From Virgibacillus halodenitrificans JCM 12304 (GTDB taxonomy: Bacteria > Bacillota > Bacilli > Bacillales > Amphibacillaceae), in NCBI RefSeq assembly GCF_001310895.1, contig NZ_BAZS01000019.1:1-64000 (forward strand): a DNA stretch of 64,000 nt, read 5' to 3'. The notes beneath the pieces are model-generated. The model searched no databases and was not told the DNA's origin. It saw only the letters and a list, made by a program, of their open reading frames with translations. The translations under genes were made by a program, and so were the position numbers. Every line of letters begins with the position of its first letter. Position 1 is the first letter of the stretch. Positions 38,371-47,957 of the stretch are shown piece after piece.

Positions 38371-38646
38371 ATGAATGTGGATCGCCAAAGTTTAATAGTC
38401 TGGTTTCAACATTTGAAAAATATTAAACAAATAAAGAGGTATGGACATTTAATTTATGTATCAAAGAGAATGAAATATGCTGTAATTTACGTAAATCAGG
38501 ATGAAATTGAAAAAACCGAACAAAAATTACTTAAGTTAGCCTTTGTATCAAAAGTAGACCGTTCTTATAAACCCTTTATAGAAACAAACTACGAAAATGC
38601 AAAACCAGATAAAGCAAAACAATATGATTATAAAATGGGTATATAA
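38371..38646 (+). CDS. ylbG: UPF0298 protein YlbG
   Basis: 91-residue protein; QSLIVWFQHLKNIKQIKRYG and KRMKYAVIYVNQDEIE are typical of YlbG. A small alpha-beta fold is predicted. Function unknown. Followed by its own terminator. Confidence 0.9.
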   Translation: MNVDRQSLIVWFQHLKNIKQIKRYGHLIYVSKRMKYAVIYVNQDEIEKTEQKLLKLAFVSKVDRSYKPFIETNYENAKPDKAKQYDYKMGI

Positions 38647-38654
38647 TGTTTTTT

Positions 38655-38687
38655 AAAATATGGACAATATGTTGTCCATATTTTTTT
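38655..38687 (+). terminator. Terminator of ylbG
   Basis: 13-bp stem AAAATATGGACAA/TTGTCCATATTTT with 4-nt loop and T-run. Confidence 0.88.
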
Positions 38688-38804
38688 GCTCTAATGGGTG
38701 AAGAGGTCTAATAATTAATAAAGGAGGCTAATTCGCTTTCCTCCCAAACTATGTATAACTAGATATAGTTACTTTTATACCTCAATTTTTTCAAAAGGCT
38801 TTTA

Positions 38805-38970
38805 ACAAAAAGAAAAACCTGCAGAAATATTTTCTGCAGGTCCCTTTGTTTTCCTTTTAGAAAACAAAAAGGCAAAGGGAGAGGAGAAACCGAAGAAGAT
38901 CTTATGGGGAAGTGTAAGTCTTCTTCGAGTTATGAAACAACCAAGCTAACCTTTAGCTGTCTCAATAATT
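38805..38970 (+). ncRNA. Candidate ylbH leader (structured RNA before rsmD)
   Basis: Three consecutive hairpins lie 130-290 nt before rsmD: CCTGCAGAAA/TTTCTGCAGG (about 38817-38840); TCCCTTTG (38841-38848) with CAAAGGGA (38873-38880) enclosing GTTTTC (38848-38853) and GAAAAC (38860-38865); and CGAAGAAGA/TCTTCTTCG (38891-38927). A conserved leader RNA upstream of ylbH (rsmD) is catalogued in Bacillaceae; location and dense structure fit it. The first hairpin has T5CT5 on the minus strand, so it might instead stop antisense transcription. No ligand is known. Confidence 0.55.
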
Positions 38971-39095
38971 TATTATGTACAAGAAAGATAAATTTATACA
39001 TCAAAGTTCATGTTTTGTTATCGAATTTAAATTATTTTCATCTCTTCCCTTTTATGATAGGATTAATGTCGAATAGTGCCAAAGGGAGTGTGACT

Positions 39096-40146
<1,051 letters not shown>

Positions 40147-40152
40147 AAGAAG

Positions 40153-40186
40153 AAGATGTTGTGATAAAAAGCAACATCTTTTTTTG
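40153..40186 (+). terminator. Terminator of rsmD-coaD
   Basis: 9-bp stem AAGATGTTG/CAACATCTT followed by T6. Confidence 0.88.
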
Positions 40187-40210
40187 TTGGCTCTAAAATA
40201 TTTGTGGGGG

Positions 40211-40998
40211 TTATTCAATGGTTCGTTAAATAGATAAACTCCGACGTAACTTGATAGTACTTTAAGCGGCCGCTTCGGAAAATACATTTCGCTCTTGTGC
40301 TCGAAGGTGTGAAAGTATTCAACTTGTAGCAGGATTATGGGGGCTAAATACCCTTAGCAGATCATCTATCACCATTGATTTCCATTCCAGATGAACGCTT
40401 TCCGCCGGCATGGCTTCAGCCGCTTCCTCCGCTACGCTCCGTGCAGGGTCTTCAGCTCATGCTATTCCGGCAGGAGCCGTGGGCCAACAGGACAAGGAAA
40501 GCTTCTAAGAGAAACATCGCACGCAGAAAAAGCGGATTTCTTTTTCAAGGACGTTGGTCATGCAATCGTTGCCACAGGACGTGGCGTTCTTAGATTGCCA
40601 TCTTCCATTTCAATCAATTGGTATAGACTTTTATCTAAGTTTAGAGTTTGCTCAACTTTTTTGTGACAAATATATTATAACTTTGATAATCCTGACTCAT
40701 CCTAGCGGAGGGGAAATATGTAGACTCCAGCGGGAAAAGCGAGACTAGCGAGACCCCGGAGAACGTAACTAATTAGGAACAAAGGCTAAGTTCGTCACGT
40801 CCTGTGACAACGCCTTTGTAACCAGCATCCTGCAGGCCCGAGTTCGAGGAGGCTCGCAGGCCGCCCGCAGAAAGCGTAATATTTTCCCGTAGCGAGATTA
40901 GAAAATCATATCCACTACGTCGCATTTTCCCCCAACTATGAATGAAGAAATACGTTTGTACCCCAACAATTGCAGTAGAACCTTGTTGTGTAAAGGAC
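40211..40998. repeat. Composite intergenic repeat, copy 3 (largest)
   Basis: Fills the gap between coaD and ylbJ. The left end (40211-40250) matches the left end of copy 5. The core 40409-40555 is nearly identical to copy 2. From about 40700 to 40905 is a GC-richer unit related to 11649-11770 of copy 1 (reverse orientation), which carries an extra stem-loop: CAAAGGC (40780-40786), GTCAC (40794-40798), GTGAC (40804-40808), GCCTTTG (40812-40818). The right end, TACGTTTGTACCCCAAC and TTGCAGTA, matches copy 5. Short ORFs inside are not called. Confidence 0.88.
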
Positions 40999-41002
40999 AT
41001 TG

Positions 41003-42214
41003 CTAACTCTGTTTACCACGGCGATAAAGAATAATAAAAGCGATAGCCAAAGAAAGGATAGTGAAAATTGGCCCAAATTGTTTTAGGAGTTCCAGTAAAT
41101 CCAACCAGAATAATTGAGCCTGACCTTGTTGAGTAACAGGGATGTCATCTGTTCCGAATGCTTGTTTATTTAAATAAAGAGGCTTATAAAGAATAATCAC
41201 AATAATACTTGCAAAAATTCCATGAAGAAATCTAGCGAAAAAGTAAGGAGTAAAACGGATATCTGTTTTCGCGAGAATACTTGCAACCTGGGCTTGTACG
41301 GAAAAGCCATTAAACCCTAAAATAAAGCTTATTAAAATCGCTTTTGCTAGTATAGAGTCTGTTGAAACACCTGAAATACTCTGAGCACCAATCGTTATTT
41401 CAAACAAGCCGGAGAATAATGGTAAAGCCATATCTATAGGAAGTCCTATTATTTGCAGAAACACCTTAAAAAATATGGCTAAAAATGGGGTAATGCCAAC
41501 TAAAAACAGTAATTTAGTAAGTACGGAGAACAAGATGATGAATCCTCCAACCATGACAAGTGTTTTTATGGAATTAACAACTGCGTCTCCCAACACCTCT
41601 CCAATCGGGCGGGGGTCTTTTAGGCGAGTGTGATGCATTTCTTGAAACGCTTTAATAAGTGAAAAATTTCCATTTGTTTTTGGCTTTGTTTCTCTGGAAG
41701 ATTTTAAACCATGGAATCGCATACAGAATCCAACTAGTGCATTGCCAATATAATGTGCAGCAGCTAGCAATACGCCCAGCTTTGCATCATGAAAAAAACC
41801 TACCGAAACGGCTCCAATGATGAACAAGGGGCTTGAGGCATTTGTAAACGATACGAGTCTCTCAGCCTCAATCCGAGTTAATTGTTTTTCCTCACGTAAT
41901 CTACTGGCTATTTTTGCTCCAGTTGGATATCCACTTGCCATACCCATCACCCATCCAAAACTCCCAACACCTGGCACGTTAAACAATGGTCTCATGATTG
42001 GTTCAAAAAGAATACCTACAAACTTAACTACCCCAAATGCAAGTAATAATTCGGAGGTAATGAAAAATGGTAGTAAAGAAGGGAAAACTACTTCCCACCA
42101 CATATTTAATCCTCTAATACTAGCCTTGAAAGCTTCATCTGGGAACCTTATCAGTGAAAAAGCTATAAAAGTGGACAGGCTCGCTAATAATAGTGTTTTC
42201 GTTATTTGTTTCAA
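41003..42214 (-). CDS. ylbJ: Sporulation integral membrane protein YlbJ
   Basis: 403-residue polytopic membrane protein with Gate-type (nucleoside-recognition) repeats; about ten helices. Needed for heat-resistant spores in B. subtilis, where it is made in the mother cell. WWEVVFPSLLPFFITSELL and GMASGYPTGAKIASRLREE are conserved. The TTG at 42214 is chosen: AGGAGG lies 7 nt before it, and the alternative ATG at 42253 would put that site inside the gene. Transported substrate unknown. Confidence 0.9.
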   Translation of the reverse strand: MKQITKTLLLASLSTFIAFSLIRFPDEAFKASIRGLNMWWEVVFPSLLPFFITSELLLAFGVVKFVGILFEPIMRPLFNVPGVGSFGWVMGMASGYPTGAKIASRLREEKQLTRIEAERLVSFTNASSPLFIIGAVSVGFFHDAKLGVLLAAAHYIGNALVGFCMRFHGLKSSRETKPKTNGNFSLIKAFQEMHHTRLKDPRPIGEVLGDAVVNSIKTLVMVGGFIILFSVLTKLLFLVGITPFLAIFFKVFLQIIGLPIDMALPLFSGLFEITIGAQSISGVSTDSILAKAILISFILGFNGFSVQAQVASILAKTDIRFTPYFFARFLHGIFASIIVIILYKPLYLNKQAFGTDDIPVTQQGQAQLFWLDLLELLKQFGPIFTILSLAIAFIILYRRGKQS

Positions 42215-42396
42215 TCCTCTGCCTCCTATATCATGACCCATTGCTCTGTACATCCCTCTATGATAGTAGTAGAATAATTCTAGCTTGTTCTATAATAATT
42301 TTATTTGAGTAGTACAAGTCTTTATCAATATACGCACATACATAGCGAAAATATGCCATACACTTTTATTGGTTAAGAGTTGGAAGGAGCATGTAA

Positions 42397-43424
42397 ATGA
42401 GATTTACAAAGAAACATTTATTTTTTCTGTTCATTATTATTATCCTTATTTATTTTTTGGCAGCATTTAAAATTCCTTACTACATATACAAACCAGGTAG
42501 TGCAGATGCACTAAATCCTATTGTAGAGGTTGAGGAGGGTTATAAAAGTAAAGGAGATATGCATCTTGTGACTATAAGCGGGGGACAGGCTACTCCATTA
42601 CAATTTATTTGGGCTAAGATTCTTCCAAATCAGGAGGTCATGCCATTAGAGGATGTTCGTCCTGAAGGAGTTACCGAAGACGAGTATATGCATGCACAAC
42701 TTCAAATGATGGAAAACTCACAAGAAGCTTCAACAGTAGTTGCATGTAAAGCTGCAGAAAAAGGCATAGAAATTGAATTTAATGGCGTTTATGTTGTAAC
42801 GGTGATAGATGGAATGCCAGCTGACGGTATCCTCGAAATGGGTGATAGGATTGTTGGTATTAATGACAAGCAAGTTAAAGAAGCCGAAGACTTAATCACA
42901 TTTGTAGAAGGTAAGAAAGCCGGAGATATTGTCACTATCAAATTTGTTAGAGAGAGAAGGAAATGACACAAGATATAAAATTGGATGCATACGAAGAACT
43001 TGATGGTAAAGTAGGAATTGGTATTCGATTGGTTACAGACCGTAGTGTTACGGTTGACCCGGAAGTCCACTTTTCAAGTGGTAGGATCGGTGGACCGAGT
43101 GCTGGATTAATGTTCTCACTTGAAATATTTGATCAATTAACCGAGGAAGATTTCACGCGAGGTTATGAAATTGCCGGAACAGGTGAAATAGATTATAATG
43201 GCAACGTTGGAAGAATTGGTGGTATTGATAAAAAAGTGGTAGCAGCTGACAGAGAAGGTGCAGATATCTTCTTTGCTCCTAATGAAAATGGTAATAAAGA
43301 TTCGAACTACCAAGTTGCAAAGGAAAAGGCAGCTGAAATAGACACATCGATGAAAATTGTCCCTGTTAATACATTTCAGGATGCGGTCGATTATTTGAAA
43401 GGCTTGAAACCTGCTTCTAAATAA
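42397..43424 (+). pseudogene. ylbL: YlbL, PDZ-containing Lon-like membrane protease, frame interrupted
   Basis: In B. subtilis YlbL degrades the SOS division inhibitor YneA. Here the gene is in two frames: residues 1-189 (membrane helix about 7-25, PDZ core about 110-185) to a stop at 42966, then a frame from about 42960 carrying the Ser-Lys protease domain (GGPSAGLMFSLE, catalytic serine; GGIDKKVVAADREGAD, catalytic lysine) to 43424. Adding one A in the GAGAGAAGG run near 42955 gives VRERKEMTQ and a 342-residue protein, almost exactly the length of B. subtilis YlbL. Both halves look well conserved. Sequence error or a recent mutation. Confidence 0.9.
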
Positions 43425-43465
43425 TTAGTAATAGATTATGTAATTAAATTACTTAGTAAATGAAA

Positions 43466-43518
43466 AGTCGAACGTTTTTCGAGATATTATACAATCCGAA
43501 ACGTTCGACTGTTTTATT
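43466..43518 (+). terminator. Terminator of ylbL
   Basis: 12-bp stem AGTCGAACGTTT/AAACGTTCGACT with a 20-nt loop, followed by GTTTTATTT. Confidence 0.8.
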
Positions 43519-43535
43519 TGATTCTCATATACATA

Positions 43536-43640
43536 GATATCGCGCTTGTGCACGGAGTTTTGAGAGCGTCCGCTGTAGCGGAGATCAAAGAGGTTATCCA
43601 CTTCCTTAAAATGAAATAATCACGAGCTCGCATTTATCTT
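43536..43640. repeat. Composite intergenic repeat, copy 4 (fragment)
   Basis: About 100 bases similar to the end of the family: CGCGCTTGTGCACGGAG (compare 11937-11954), AGCGTCCGCTGTAGCGGAGA then TCCACTTCCTTAAAATGA (compare 46326-46377). The core and GC-rich unit are missing. A short palindromic AT stem near 43666-43691 beyond it may end tmcAL. Confidence 0.75.
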
Positions 43641-43724
43641 GCACTCCGAAGGTAAATGAGATTTGCTAAAAAATATTATATTTTTTAGGATAGAACACAT
43701 GCCTTCATTGGAAAAATAGCTGTT

Positions 43725-44936
43725 TTATATAATAATTGGTGGCTGCAGCTCTTGTTTACGTAGTGTCTCTGCAATGCTCGGAGGAAGGATACTATAATAA
43801 GCGTTACTGGCTATTTCCTCCAAGCTTAAGGAAATATCCATGTTTTTAGTTAACTTTGTAACAAGTGGTACTTGTATCTTCTTTTTGTTCAAATTTATGT
43901 ATTTTCGACCTGTCTCATTGAATCCCAGTAGCCTGACATAAGATACAGATTGATCGTCAAGGATAGGGAGTAGATCTTCTTTTTTTGTATTTGTAAGAAT
44001 ATGGACGAACATGCGTTGTAGTCTTGTACGAGTGTAGCGTTTTGTTTTTAGTTCATCCATCCATCCAGAGAAAGAAGTTGCCGTTTTTGCCGTTTTTTTA
44101 ATTCTGTATTCAATTCCTTCGGTCACGCCATGAATCTTTCTAATCTCATCTAATGACATTGTTAATACACGATACTGAAGGAGAGGAAAGTAATTTTCCC
44201 ATGTATGCCAGTAGCCAGTTATTTTTTTATATTTTATCAACTGTTCACAAGTTGAAACTGGCAATGTTCCTTGGATTTTCTCTGTGAGACTTTCCTGTTG
44301 AAATAATGCCTTCCGTATACTAGTGGCACTTGCGACAGAGTTATTAATCATTTGATCGTGATAATTGCTGCCTGTACGTTTGATTGTAATTGGGCTGATG
44401 GAAAGATTCCCTTCAAATATAGCTCTAATATAACCAAATCCAAGTATATTATTTGGCTTTGTCAAATCGAGTTCATTGGTAGATAAGCCTATCTGTTTAT
44501 AGGCAGCCTTGCTTGCTTCAGGGAAGGAAATTCCTTTTTTTAAATATAGTTGTACAACCTCATGAAAGATAGCCTCTTTTTCTTTAAACATTTTGTAACT
44601 TGTTATAAAATTGGAGGTATCACCAGACTCACTACCAAAACAAATACTGGAAACCTTCAGTTTATCCAATGTGTGTACGGCTCCTTTTGCAAAGAAGTCA
44701 CTATTTTGGACAGCATATGAATAAGGCAATTCTACTACTAAATCCACACCCGATGCCAACGCAGCTTGAGTGCGGTGAAACTTATCTATTATTGCCGGTT
44801 CACCTCGTTGTAGAAATGAACCACTCATAACTGCTATAATACAATCTGCTTTAGAGGATTTTTTCGCTTGCTGGACATGATATAAATGACCATTATGAAA
44901 AGGGTTATATTCAACAATTAATCCACAGGCATCCAT
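43725..44936 (-). CDS. tmcAL: tRNA(Met) cytidine acetate ligase (YlbM)
   Basis: 403-residue enzyme that makes N4-acetylcytidine at the wobble position of elongator tRNA-Met using acetate and ATP. The nucleotidyltransferase motif HNGH is in IVEYNPFHNGHLYH (about 8-21), with AVMSGSFLQRGEPAI downstream. The ATG at 44936 is used because AGGAGTG is 7 nt upstream. Divergent from the ylbN-rpmF operon, as in B. subtilis. Confidence 0.93.
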   Translation of the reverse strand: MDACGLIVEYNPFHNGHLYHVQQAKKSSKADCIIAVMSGSFLQRGEPAIIDKFHRTQAALASGVDLVVELPYSYAVQNSDFFAKGAVHTLDKLKVSSICFGSESGDTSNFITSYKMFKEKEAIFHEVVQLYLKKGISFPEASKAAYKQIGLSTNELDLTKPNNILGFGYIRAIFEGNLSISPITIKRTGSNYHDQMINNSVASATSIRKALFQQESLTEKIQGTLPVSTCEQLIKYKKITGYWHTWENYFPLLQYRVLTMSLDEIRKIHGVTEGIEYRIKKTAKTATSFSGWMDELKTKRYTRTRLQRMFVHILTNTKKEDLLPILDDQSVSYVRLLGFNETGRKYINLNKKKIQVPLVTKLTKNMDISLSLEEIASNAYYSILPPSIAETLRKQELQPPIII

Positions 44937-44993
44937 AAACAAACACTCCTACTATATAATGGTAATATTGTAACAAAAATAAAGGAGGTGTGC

Positions 44994-45101
44994 ATGCATT
45001 ATAGAATGAAGAACCCTGCTAATACGATAGATGAGTTAACGATTATATTATTGGAAGACGTATTAAATGGCTGTCTGTATTCTGTAAAGAAAATATGTTG
45101 A
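44994..45101 (+). CDS. Possible 35-residue peptide before ylbN
   Basis: MHYRMKNPANTIDELTIILL followed by EDVLNGCLYSVKKIC. A strong AGGAGGTG ribosome binding site lies 4-5 nt before the ATG. The stop codon overlaps the -35 box of the ylbN promoter, so it would need its own upstream promoter. I recognise no family. A strong ribosome binding site is the only support. Confidence 0.35.
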   Translation: MHYRMKNPANTIDELTIILLEDVLNGCLYSVKKIC

Positions 45102-45126
45102 CAAAAGTCCAATTTTCTTTTAAAAT
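45098..45126 (+). promoter_or_regulatory. Sigma-A promoter of ylbN-rpmF
   Basis: Perfect -35 TTGACA (45098-45103), 17-nt spacer, -10 TAAAAT (45121-45126), 27 nt before the ylbN ATG. Confidence 0.8.
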
Positions 45127-45153
45127 TACTCTTGTTGCCTTGAGGTGATAATA

Positions 45154-45683
45154 ATGAAGTTTGCAATAGCACAGATTAGAAAAAATGCTTATAATGATCC
45201 TTTTCAATTTGATGAAAAGGTTGATGTTTCTGAATTAGAAACGATGAACAATGATATACGTCATATAGATCCTGTAAGGTCCATGGTAAATGCTATCTTC
45301 ATGGAGAGCAGATATTTTTCACTCTTCATATAGAGGGTGAAATGACATTACCATGTGCACGTACATTGGTGGATGTACCGTATCCTTTTGATATTAAGGC
45401 AGATGAAGTTTTTACTACATCTTCTTACTATACGGAAGAAGAAGAGGAAGATGAAATTCATCCTGTTAAGGGAGAAGTGCTTGACTTAACTCCTTTAATA
45501 AAGGAAAATATTCTATTAGAGGTACCTTTTCGCGTGTTTTCCGATGGGGAGAATAACCAGCAAGGCGCTCCAAAAAAAGGCCAGGATTGGGAATTTGTTT
45601 CAGAGGAAAAAAAGGAAAAAACGATAGATCCACGATTTAAAAAGTTAGAAACATTATTAGAAAAAAATAAGAAAGACAAATAA
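45154..45683 (+). pseudogene. ylbN: YlbN (DUF177/YceD family), frame interrupted
   Basis: DUF177 proteins usually precede rpmF and are linked to ribosome or rRNA biogenesis. Two frames are seen: MKFAIAQIRKNAYNDPFQFD through DIRHIDPVR up to about 45278, then a second frame with GEQIFFTLHIEGEMTLPCAR and the acidic C-terminus to 45683. One missing G in the GG at 45278-45279 (GGG expected) restores VRVHGKCYLHGEQ and a normal 176-residue protein. The cysteine in LPCARTL is kept. ATG at 45154 follows GAGGTG; an upstream GTG is in that site. Likely sequence error. Confidence 0.88.
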
Positions 45684-45729
45684 GAATCATTGTTCTCGTT
45701 TTGTTTTTTATGTGAAGGAGGTGTAAGTC

Positions 45730-45903
45730 ATGGCAGTACCTAAAAGAAGAACTTCTAAAAAGGTTAAAAATCAACGTCGTACTCATAAAAAATTACACGT
45801 ACCTGGCATGGTTGAGTGCTCTAATTGTGGAGAACTAACTAAACCGCACCATGTTTGTAAATCATGTGGTCAATATGATGGCAAAGAAGTTGTAAACAAC
45901 TAA
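45730..45903 (+). CDS. rpmF: 50S ribosomal protein L32, zinc-binding form
   Basis: 57 residues: [20 protein letters not shown] then two CxxC pairs (CSNC and CKSC) that bind zinc, so this is the C+ form, not the zinc-independent paralogue. AAGGAGGTG precedes the ATG. Directly downstream of ylbN (46 nt), the standard arrangement; followed by a terminator. Confidence 0.97.
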   Translation: MAVPKRRTSKKVKNQRRTHKKLHVPGMVECSNCGELTKPHHVCKSCGQYDGKEVVNN

Positions 45904-45910
45904 TATTTTT

Positions 45911-45946
45911 TAAAAAACAGATCATTTCGATGGTCTGTTTTTTTAT
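45911..45946 (+). terminator. Terminator of ylbN-rpmF
   Basis: Arms AAAAAACAGATCA/TGGTCTGTTTTTT with a 6-nt loop and T-run. Confidence 0.85.
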
Positions 45947-46050
45947 TTCCTGAAGTGCTAGGGGGTTACAATTAGAGGAAATACGACATAAATTACAGTA
46001 CTATCAAGTTGCTTTATAGTTTATTTAAGGTTCTAATATATATGTTAAGG

Positions 46051-46450
46051 TTATTCAATGATTCGGGAAATAGATAAACTCTGAAGTAACTTGGTTGCTT
46101 TTTAATGGCCGTTTCGGAAAATACACTTCGCTTTCCGTAGGCAACGCTTCAGCTTCCTCGGAAGAAAACCACTTCCTTGAAAAAGAAACCCGCTTCTTCT
46201 GCGTGCGATGTTTCTCTTAGAAGCTTTCCTTGTCCTGTTGGCCCGCGACTCGTATCGGAATAGCATGAGCTGAAGACACTAAACGGAGCGTAGCGGAGGA
46301 AGCGGCTGAAGCCATGCCGGTGGTAAGCGTCCCCCTGTAGCGGAAATCAATGGGTCCATCCACTTCTTTAAAATGAGATTACTCTAGTCCGCAGTTCCCT
46401 CCAACTGTGAATGAGTAACATACGTTTGTATCCCAACATTGCAGTAAATC
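46051..46450. repeat. Composite intergenic repeat, copy 5 (core inverted)
   Basis: Left end TTATTCAATG with AAATAGATAAACTC and right end TACGTTTGTATCCCAAC with TTGCAGTAA line up in the same direction with copy 3, yet the 46171-46320 core is the reverse complement of the copy 3 core. AGCGTCCCCCTGTAGCGGAA with ATCAATGGG follows the core. Lies between rpmF and the enoyl-CoA hydratase gene; no gene is called in it. Confidence 0.85.
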
Positions 46451-46540
46451 ATTATTTAAAATGCATTGTTAATCTCGGTTTGATAAGGTAAACAGTTTAT
46501 ATGATATTATAAATGAAAACGCAATTAAGGAGAGAAATTC

Positions 46541-47299
46541 GTGGAAAAACATATTACATATACCTCTCATCAGAAGAACTATGGAGAGATTTATTTGAAT
46601 CGACCTGAAAAACATAACGCAATATCAAAGCAGATGACAGAAGAGTTTATGAGCTGCATATTAGAGGCAAAGAAAGACACAATTAAGTTTCTCGTCATTA
46701 CTGGTGCAGGGGAAAAGATGTTTTGTTCTGGTGGGGATCTGACTAGTTTACATGGTAATCTATCTTCAGATGAGGCCTTCAATCATCTTTATCCTATGAA
46801 GGAAGTACTGGCTGAAATTATGACATTTCCCGTTCCGGTTATTTGCTTATTGAACGGTGGAGCATTAGGAGGTGGCTGTGAAATCGCTACAGCGTGTGAT
46901 CTCCGAATCGCGAAAGAAGGCAGCAAATTTGGCTTTGTTCAATCCAAACTGGGAATCGTTCCAGGTTGGGGGGGAGGAACCTTATTGTATGAAAAAGTAG
47001 AACCCAGCTTTGCGTTTCAGTGGTTATTAGAGGGAACTGTTCTTGAAGCTCCCTATTTAAAAGAACGTGGATGGATTCAACATATTGTTGCGGATGAGGA
47101 ATGGAAAAACACCGAGAAACTACTAGAACCTTATATTTCAAAATCGTATGAGCAAATGAAAGTACTTAAGAAACAATTTAAAAAGAAATTATCAAGTATT
47201 GGATTATCATCTGTAATGGCGGAAGAAGTGAGAAATTGTGCAATTTTATGGGAGTCTGAAGAACATATTCAAGCAGTTAATAAATTTTTAACCCGCTAA
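46541..47299 (+). CDS. Enoyl-CoA hydratase/isomerase family protein
   Basis: Crotonase-fold enzyme, 252 residues. Oxyanion-hole motifs: FCSGGDLTSL (about 66-75) and GGALGGGCEIATACDLRIA (about 107-125); the conserved GIVPGWGGG follows. Conserved residue patterns allow a hydratase, but also 3-hydroxyisobutyryl-CoA hydrolase-like or carboxylase-like members; substrate not assigned. GGAGAG before the GTG start at 46541. Monocistronic. It is not obviously part of a beta-oxidation cluster. Confidence 0.88.
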   Translation: MEKHITYTSHQKNYGEIYLNRPEKHNAISKQMTEEFMSCILEAKKDTIKFLVITGAGEKMFCSGGDLTSLHGNLSSDEAFNHLYPMKEVLAEIMTFPVPVICLLNGGALGGGCEIATACDLRIAKEGSKFGFVQSKLGIVPGWGGGTLLYEKVEPSFAFQWLLEGTVLEAPYLKERGWIQHIVADEEWKNTEKLLEPYISKSYEQMKVLKKQFKKKLSSIGLSSVMAEEVRNCAILWESEEHIQAVNKFLTR

Positions 47300-47388
47300 T
47301 AGAGTATAATTGTGTAAAAACATAAACATTTATTCTATCAGAACTATTCTTTGCATACATTTATAGCAAACGAATAAGGAGGGATAGA

Positions 47389-47871
47389 ATGAATGCTTCA
47401 CGTCAGGATGCTTGGACCGAAGATGAAGATATCGTTTTAGCTGAAACTGTTATAAGGTATATTAGAGAGGGAAAGACACAGCTAGAAGCGTTTAAGGATG
47501 TAGCCAGGCAATTGTCTCGCACATCTGCAGCATGTGGTTTCAGGTGGAATGCGACTATACGAAAACATTATCAACATGCCATTCAGTTGGCAAAAGATGA
47601 AAGAAAGCAACAAAATAGGAAAGATATTTATCAAGGTAAAATTCTTGAAGGTAATTCGAAAGAAACAATTCAAACTGCGATATCTTTGTTGGAACAGATG
47701 AAATTAAGTCTGTCTGAAGAAGGGAAAGATAGAATTCTCCGTGAGGATCAAGACAAACAAGTAGCTGACTTAAAGATAGAGAATGAGAAGTTGAAGAAAA
47801 AACTTTTGCGTTACGAACATGCATGGGAGGAAATGGGGAAGCTCTGGACTTGGGTGAATGCGGAATCGTAG
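47389..47871 (+). CDS. ylbO: RsfA-family transcription regulator (YlbO-like)
   Basis: 160 residues. The N-terminal Myb/SANT-like DNA-binding domain ([17 protein letters not shown], about 9-60, with [11 protein letters not shown]) is followed by a linker and a C-terminal coiled coil (about 120-150). RsfA proteins are prespore regulators; YlbO is the paralogue at this locus in B. subtilis. GGAGGG precedes the ATG. Its targets are probably sigma-F or sigma-E related genes. Confidence 0.88.
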   Translation: MNASRQDAWTEDEDIVLAETVIRYIREGKTQLEAFKDVARQLSRTSAACGFRWNATIRKHYQHAIQLAKDERKQQNRKDIYQGKILEGNSKETIQTAISLLEQMKLSLSEEGKDRILREDQDKQVADLKIENEKLKKKLLRYEHAWEEMGKLWTWVNAES

Positions 47872-47898
47872 CAATTATATAATATTCATTAAAATAGC

Positions 47899-47940
47899 AA
47901 AAGACATGAATGCACTACATAAGAGTCGTTCATGTCTTCT
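47899..47940. terminator. Shared terminator of ylbO and ylbP
   Basis: 10-bp arms AAGACATGAA/TTCATGTCTT with an 18-nt loop between convergent genes. Confidence 0.65.
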
Positions 47941-47957
47941 GCAAGGATTTTTTTGGA

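Noticed and set aside
38904-39095. N-terminal extension of rsmD
   Set aside because: Reads through the structured leader; RsmD normally begins at MRVIAGQ, which has its own ribosome binding site.
40375-40666. Open frames of 72 and 91 codons in repeat copy 3
   Set aside because: They lie wholly in the repeat family, have no ribosome binding site, and several frames are open at once because the DNA is GC-richer than the rest.
40780-40818. Hairpin in copy 3 as a terminator for coaD or ylbJ
   Set aside because: No T-run on either side, and coaD already has a strong terminator at 40153-40186.
45145-45341. ylbN as two separate genes or programmed frameshifting
   Set aside because: The first part ends in non-homologous codons and there is no slippery heptamer with a downstream structure that I can see; a lost base is simpler.
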